DNA from: Amphiplicatus sp040216495
Lineage (GTDB): Bacteria; Pseudomonadota; Alphaproteobacteria; Caulobacterales; Parvularculaceae
Assembly: GCA_040216495.1 (NCBI GenBank)
Contig: JAVJPA010000175.1
Location: forward strand, 7,664 to 71,663
Direction: 5' to 3'
Length of the DNA stretch: 64,000 nt
A model generated the notes under the pieces. It ran no database searches. It had not been told where the DNA came from and saw nothing but the letters and a program-made list of their open reading frames with translations. Shown here piece after piece: positions 60,829 to 64,000 of this stretch (the stretch's first letter is position 1; every line of letters starts with the position of its first letter). The position numbers were made by a program, and so were the translations under genes.

Positions 60829-60893
60829 GTGCGTAGATCGTAGTGCGTCGTGCGTAGGAAAAAGCGAAACCCTACGCACGACGCACTACGCAC
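60829..60893. repeat. REP-like palindromic repeat, copy 2 (near-perfect stem)
   Basis: A perfect 19-base-pair inverted repeat, GTAGTGCGTCGTGCGTAGG at 60840-60858 with its complement at 60871-60889, has a 12-base loop. It is flanked outside by GTGCGTAG (60829-60836) and CAC. It occupies nearly all 76 bases between the atpD stop and the atpC start. Its right arm and loop match the element at 16131-16215. Confidence 0.82.
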
Positions 60894-60899
60894 TATTCC

Positions 60900-62330
60900 C
60901 TATGCTGCTTCCGCCGCGAGCCGTCCCGCTTTTTCAATCGCCATTTCGATAGATCCGACCATGTAGAACGCCGCTTCCGGCAGGTGGTCGTATTCGCCTT
61001 CGATCAGGCCCTTGAACGAGCGCACCGTGTCGGCGACGGGCACCTGCACGCCCGGCGAGCCGGTGAACACCTGCGCCACATCGAAGGGCTGCGACAGGAA
61101 ACGCTCGACCTTGCGGGCGCGGGCGACGACGAGTTTGTCTTCTTCCGAAAGTTCGTCCATGCCGAGAATGGCGATGATGTCCTGCAGCGACTTGTAACGC
61201 TGGAGGATGTTCTGCACGCCGCGGGCGACGTTGTAGTGCTCTTCGCCGACGATGCGCGGGTCTAGGATGCGCGAGGTGGAGTCGAGCGGATCGACCGCCG
61301 GATAGATGCCTTTTTCCGAAATCGCGCGGTTCAAGACGGTCGTCGCATCAAGGTGCGAGAACGAGGTCGCCGGCGCCGGGTCGGTCAAATCGTCAGCGGG
61401 GACGTAAACGGCCTGCACCGAGGTGATCGAACCCTTGGTGGTCGTGGTGATGCGCTCCTGCATCTGGCCCATGTCGGTCGCGAGCGTCGGCTGATAGCCG
61501 ACCGCGGACGGGATGCGCCCGAGGAGCGCCGACACTTCCGAGCCCGCCTGCGTGAAGCGGAAAATATTGTCGACGAAGAAGAGAACGTCCTGGCCTTGGT
61601 CGCGGAAGTGCTCGGCGACGGTGAGGCCGGTGAGCGCGACGCGCGCGCGCGCGCCCGGAGGCTCGTTCATCTGGCCGTAAATCAGCGCGCATTTGGAGCC
61701 TTCGGCCGAACCGGTTTTGTGCGGGTCCTTGTTCACGCCCGACTCGATCATCTCGTGATAGAGGTCGTTGCCTTCGCGCGTGCGCTCGCCGACGCCGGCG
61801 AATACGGAGTAGCCGCCGTGCACCTTGGCGATGTTGTTGATCAGCTCCTGGATGAGCACGGTCTTGCCGACGCCCGCGCCGCCGAAGAGACCGATCTTGC
61901 CGCCCTTGGCGTAAGGGCAAAGCAGATCGACGACCTTGATGCCAGTGACGAGGATTTCCGATTCCGTCGACTGCTCGACGAAGGGCGGGGCTTCCTGATG
62001 GATGCCGCGCGTCGCTTCGGCGCTGATGGGGCCTGCTTCGTCCACCGGCACGCCGATGACGTTCATGATGCGCCCGAGCGTCGCTTCGCCGACCGGCACA
62101 GTGATCGCGGAGCCCGTGTCCGTGACCTTCTGGCCGCGCACGAGACCTTCGGACGAGTCCATGGCGATGGTGCGGACCGTGTTCTGGCCGAGATGTTGCG
62201 CGACTTCGAGAACCAGGCGATTGCCGTGGTTGTCGGTTTCCAGCGCGTTCAAAATCGCCGGCAGGTGACCGTCGAACACGACGTCGACGACGGCGCCGAT
62301 GACCTGGCTGATGCGACCTTCTTTGCTCAT
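60900..62330 (-). CDS. atpD: F1F0 ATP synthase beta subunit
   Basis: A 476-residue catalytic subunit. The P-loop GGAGVGKT is at 150-157. VFAGVGERTREGNDLYHEM, YGQMNEPPGARARVALTGLT, LFFVDNIFRFTQAGSEVSAL and IVGEEHYNVARGVQ are signature blocks. Each beta subunit houses a nucleotide site for ATP synthesis in the F1 head. It lies between atpG (27-base gap) and atpC (76-base gap holding a repeat). Confidence 0.99.
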   Translation of the reverse strand: MSKEGRISQVIGAVVDVVFDGHLPAILNALETDNHGNRLVLEVAQHLGQNTVRTIAMDSSEGLVRGQKVTDTGSAITVPVGEATLGRIMNVIGVPVDEAGPISAEATRGIHQEAPPFVEQSTESEILVTGIKVVDLLCPYAKGGKIGLFGGAGVGKTVLIQELINNIAKVHGGYSVFAGVGERTREGNDLYHEMIESGVNKDPHKTGSAEGSKCALIYGQMNEPPGARARVALTGLTVAEHFRDQGQDVLFFVDNIFRFTQAGSEVSALLGRIPSAVGYQPTLATDMGQMQERITTTTKGSITSVQAVYVPADDLTDPAPATSFSHLDATTVLNRAISEKGIYPAVDPLDSTSRILDPRIVGEEHYNVARGVQNILQRYKSLQDIIAILGMDELSEEDKLVVARARKVERFLSQPFDVAQVFTGSPGVQVPVADTVRSFKGLIEGEYDHLPEAAFYMVGSIEMAIEKAGRLAAEAA

Positions 62331-62357
62331 GGCGTACTTCCTTGTCTATTCGTCCGT

Positions 62358-63239
62358 CTACAGCGCTTCAGCGCCGGAGATGATTTCGATGAGTTCCTTG
62401 GTGATCTGGGCCTGCCGCGCGCGGTTGTATTGCAGCGTCAGCTTGTCGATCATATCGCCAGCGTTGCGCGTGGCGTTGTCCATGGCCGACATTTTCGCGC
62501 CCATTTCCGACGCGACGTTCTCGAGCAGCGCCCGGAAAATCTGCACGGCGATGAAGCGCGGCAGGAGCGTCTGGAGAATTTCCTCTTCCGCCGGCTCGTA
62601 TGTGTAGATTGCGCCCTTAAGGTCCGGCGGTTTGACCCCTTCCGGCGCCTTCGCGGGGATGATCTGCTGCGCGGTCGGCACCTGGCTGATCACCGACTTG
62701 AACTGGCCGTAGAACAGCGTCGCCACGTCGAACTCGCCAGCCTCGAACAGTTTGAGAACTTTTTCGGCGATGTCGCTGGCGTTGCTGAAACCGATCTGCT
62801 TGACGTCGAGAAAATCGCTCTTGCCGATGATGAGATGGCTGTAGAGCCGCTTCAGCTGATCGTTGCCCTTGCGGCCCACGGTGATGATCTTCACCGTCTT
62901 GCCTTCGCCCTGCAGCTTCACGATGCGCTCGCGCGCAAGCCGCACGATCGACGAGTTAAAGCCGCCGCACAGTCCCTTGTCGGCGGTCGCGACAATGAGG
63001 AGGTGCGTCTTGTCGCTTCCCGTACCGGAAAGAAGCTTCGGCGCGTTCGGGTTGTCCTTCGCGGACGCGGTGAGGTTCGCCATCACCGCTTCCATCCGCT
63101 CCGTATAGGGACGGGCGGCGCGAGCGGCCTCCTCCGCGCGACGAAGCTTCGCCGAGGCGACCATCTGCATCGCCTTGGTGATCTTCTTCGTCGATTTTAC
63201 CGACGCGATCCGGTTTTTGAGGGACTTGAGGCTCGGCAT
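62358..63239 (-). CDS. atpG: F1F0 ATP synthase gamma subunit
   Basis: A 293-residue rotor subunit. MPSLKSLKNRIASVKSTKKI followed by TKAMQMVASAKLRRA is the family N-terminal helix. DKGLCGGFNSSIVR is the middle block, and ATRNAGDMIDKLTLQYNRAR followed by QAQITKELIEIISGAEAL is the C-terminal helix. It turns inside the alpha3beta3 ring. It follows atpA by 13 bases. Confidence 0.98.
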   Translation of the reverse strand: MPSLKSLKNRIASVKSTKKITKAMQMVASAKLRRAEEAARAARPYTERMEAVMANLTASAKDNPNAPKLLSGTGSDKTHLLIVATADKGLCGGFNSSIVRLARERIVKLQGEGKTVKIITVGRKGNDQLKRLYSHLIIGKSDFLDVKQIGFSNASDIAEKVLKLFEAGEFDVATLFYGQFKSVISQVPTAQQIIPAKAPEGVKPPDLKGAIYTYEPAEEEILQTLLPRFIAVQIFRALLENVASEMGAKMSAMDNATRNAGDMIDKLTLQYNRARQAQITKELIEIISGAEAL

Positions 63240-63252
63240 CGCCGATCAATCC

Positions 63253-64000
63253 TTACGCAAATTTCTTGGCGAACGAATCAAGAATCCCGATCAGCTTCTT
63301 CTCTGTCGCGTCCGACATCGCTTTCTCGTCGCGAATGGTTTTGAGAAGGTCCGCATGGTCGGCGTGAAGATGGCGCAGGAACTCCTTCTCGAACTCCTGC
63401 ACGCGGTTCTTCGCGACCTTGTCGAGATAGCCGCGGACGCCCGCGAAGATCACGCAGACCTGCTCCTCGACCTGAAGCGGCGAGAACTGGCCTTGCTTCA
63501 TCAGCTCGGTGAGGCGGTCGCCGCGGTTCAGGATGCGCTGCGTCGTGGCGTCGAGGTCGGAACCGAACTGCGCGAAGGCCGCAAGCTCGCGGTACTGCGC
63601 AAGCTCGCCTTTGATCTTGCCGGCGACCTGCTTCATCGCCTTGATCTGCGCGGCCGAACCGACGCGGCTGACGCTGAGGCCGACGTTCACCGCCGGACGG
63701 ATGCCCTGATAGAACAGTTCGGTTTCAAGGAAGATTTGGCCGTCGGTGATCGAGATGACGTTGGTCGGGATGTAGGCCGACACGTCGTTCGCCTGCGTTT
63801 CGATGATCGGCAACGCGGTCAGCGAGCCGGAGCCGTGCTTGTCGTTGAGCTTCGCCGCGCGCTCCAGGAGGCGCGAATGGAGATAGAACACGTCGCCCGG
63901 ATAGGCTTCGCGGCCCGGCGGGCGGCGCAGCAGCAGCGACATCTGGCGGTACGACACGGCCTGCTTGGAGAGGTCGTCATAGATAATGAGCGCGTGCATG
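63253..64000 (-). CDS. atpA: F1F0 ATP synthase alpha subunit, 5' part outside window
   Basis: The last 249 residues of alpha are visible. HALIIYDDLSKQAVSYRQMS, SLLLRRPPGREAYPGDVFYL and SVSRVGSAAQIKAMKQVAGK are unmistakable. The visible Met near the window edge is internal, because family members have about 510 residues. The conserved arginine in SVSRVGSA, which reaches the beta-subunit site, is present. The gene begins beyond the right edge on the minus strand. Confidence 0.98.
   Translation of the reverse strand, partial: MHALIIYDDLSKQAVSYRQMSLLLRRPPGREAYPGDVFYLHSRLLERAAKLNDKHGSGSLTALPIIETQANDVSAYIPTNVISITDGQIFLETELFYQGIRPAVNVGLSVSRVGSAAQIKAMKQVAGKIKGELAQYRELAAFAQFGSDLDATTQRILNRGDRLTELMKQGQFSPLQVEEQVCVIFAGVRGYLDKVAKNRVQEFEKEFLRHLHADHADLLKTIRDEKAMSDATEKKLIGILDSFAKKFA

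Noticed and set aside
61353..63344. 663-codon open frame on the plus strand
   Set aside because: It is the mirror of atpD and atpG. Those genes are certain, and the frame has no recognisable domain.

Overview
The window comes from a GC-rich alphaproteobacterial chromosome. The evidence is a set of gene neighbourhoods typical of that class: ftsE-ftsX-ydcF-plsC-DUF2125; tlpA, argH, a small LptM-like lipoprotein, lysA and a TIGR02302 (DUF4175) protein; obgE-nadD-rsfS-rlmH-EnvC/M23-S41 protease-divergent polysaccharide deacetylase-rppH; an L21 protein with a C-terminal helix-hairpin-helix tail; and atpAGDC. A PEP-CTERM-like sorting tail and a surface-polysaccharide locus fit an aquatic, surface-coated bacterium. 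A family cannot be fixed from the sequence alone.

Layout. Bases 1-7712 are a plus-strand polysaccharide block: the end of an FkbM-type methyltransferase, two tandem asparagine-synthase-like amidotransferases and two GT-B glycosyltransferases. Facing it is a membrane-anchored transglutaminase-like protein with an internal duplication (7709-9496). Then come an AGE-family epimerase, an orphan tail-fibre-like DUF2793 protein, a PEP-CTERM-like secreted protein, a GT2 glycosyltransferase and sugar-nucleotide genes (UDP-glucuronate epimerase, mannose-1-phosphate guanylyltransferase, UDP-glucose dehydrogenase). mtnP sits among them. Bases 18880-19885 hold rplU-rpmA with a strong terminator. Bases 19897-24885 (minus) hold nadE and rfbBDA for dTDP-rhamnose, with no rfbC in view.

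Bases 25027-29588 are housekeeping: dihydroorotase, YgfZ, MAPEG, Tag and a KAS III enzyme. Bases 29610-39224 hold a large lipoprotein, tlpA, argH, lptM-like, a GFA protein, lysA, an esterase, DUF5658 and DUF4175 proteins. Bases 39280-45744 hold hpt, a zinc-ribbon membrane protein, ftsEX, ydcF-like, plsC, DUF2125 and MarR. Bases 45867-50714 hold an M17 aminopeptidase, a TPR lipoprotein, GST, GNAT and an OYE-family enzyme. Bases 50844-59230 are the obgE to rluA block for ribosome maturation, NAD synthesis and cell-envelope division factors. Bases 59227-64000 (minus) hold an endonuclease/phosphatase-family protein and the end of the F1 ATP synthase operon.

The sugar genes together can supply UDP-GlcA, UDP-GalA, GDP-mannose and most of dTDP-rhamnose to the glycosyltransferases. 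The most unusual signals are: a REP-like palindrome present twice, once filling the whole atpD-atpC gap; the duplicated CX6C module in the transglutaminase-like protein; and a probable CTG start of rsfS placed by a perfect Shine-Dalgarno. No tRNA, rRNA, CRISPR or insertion sequence was seen. No gene-free stretch exceeds 300 bases. The longest is 731-987, where I see nothing beyond the ribosome binding site of the next gene.
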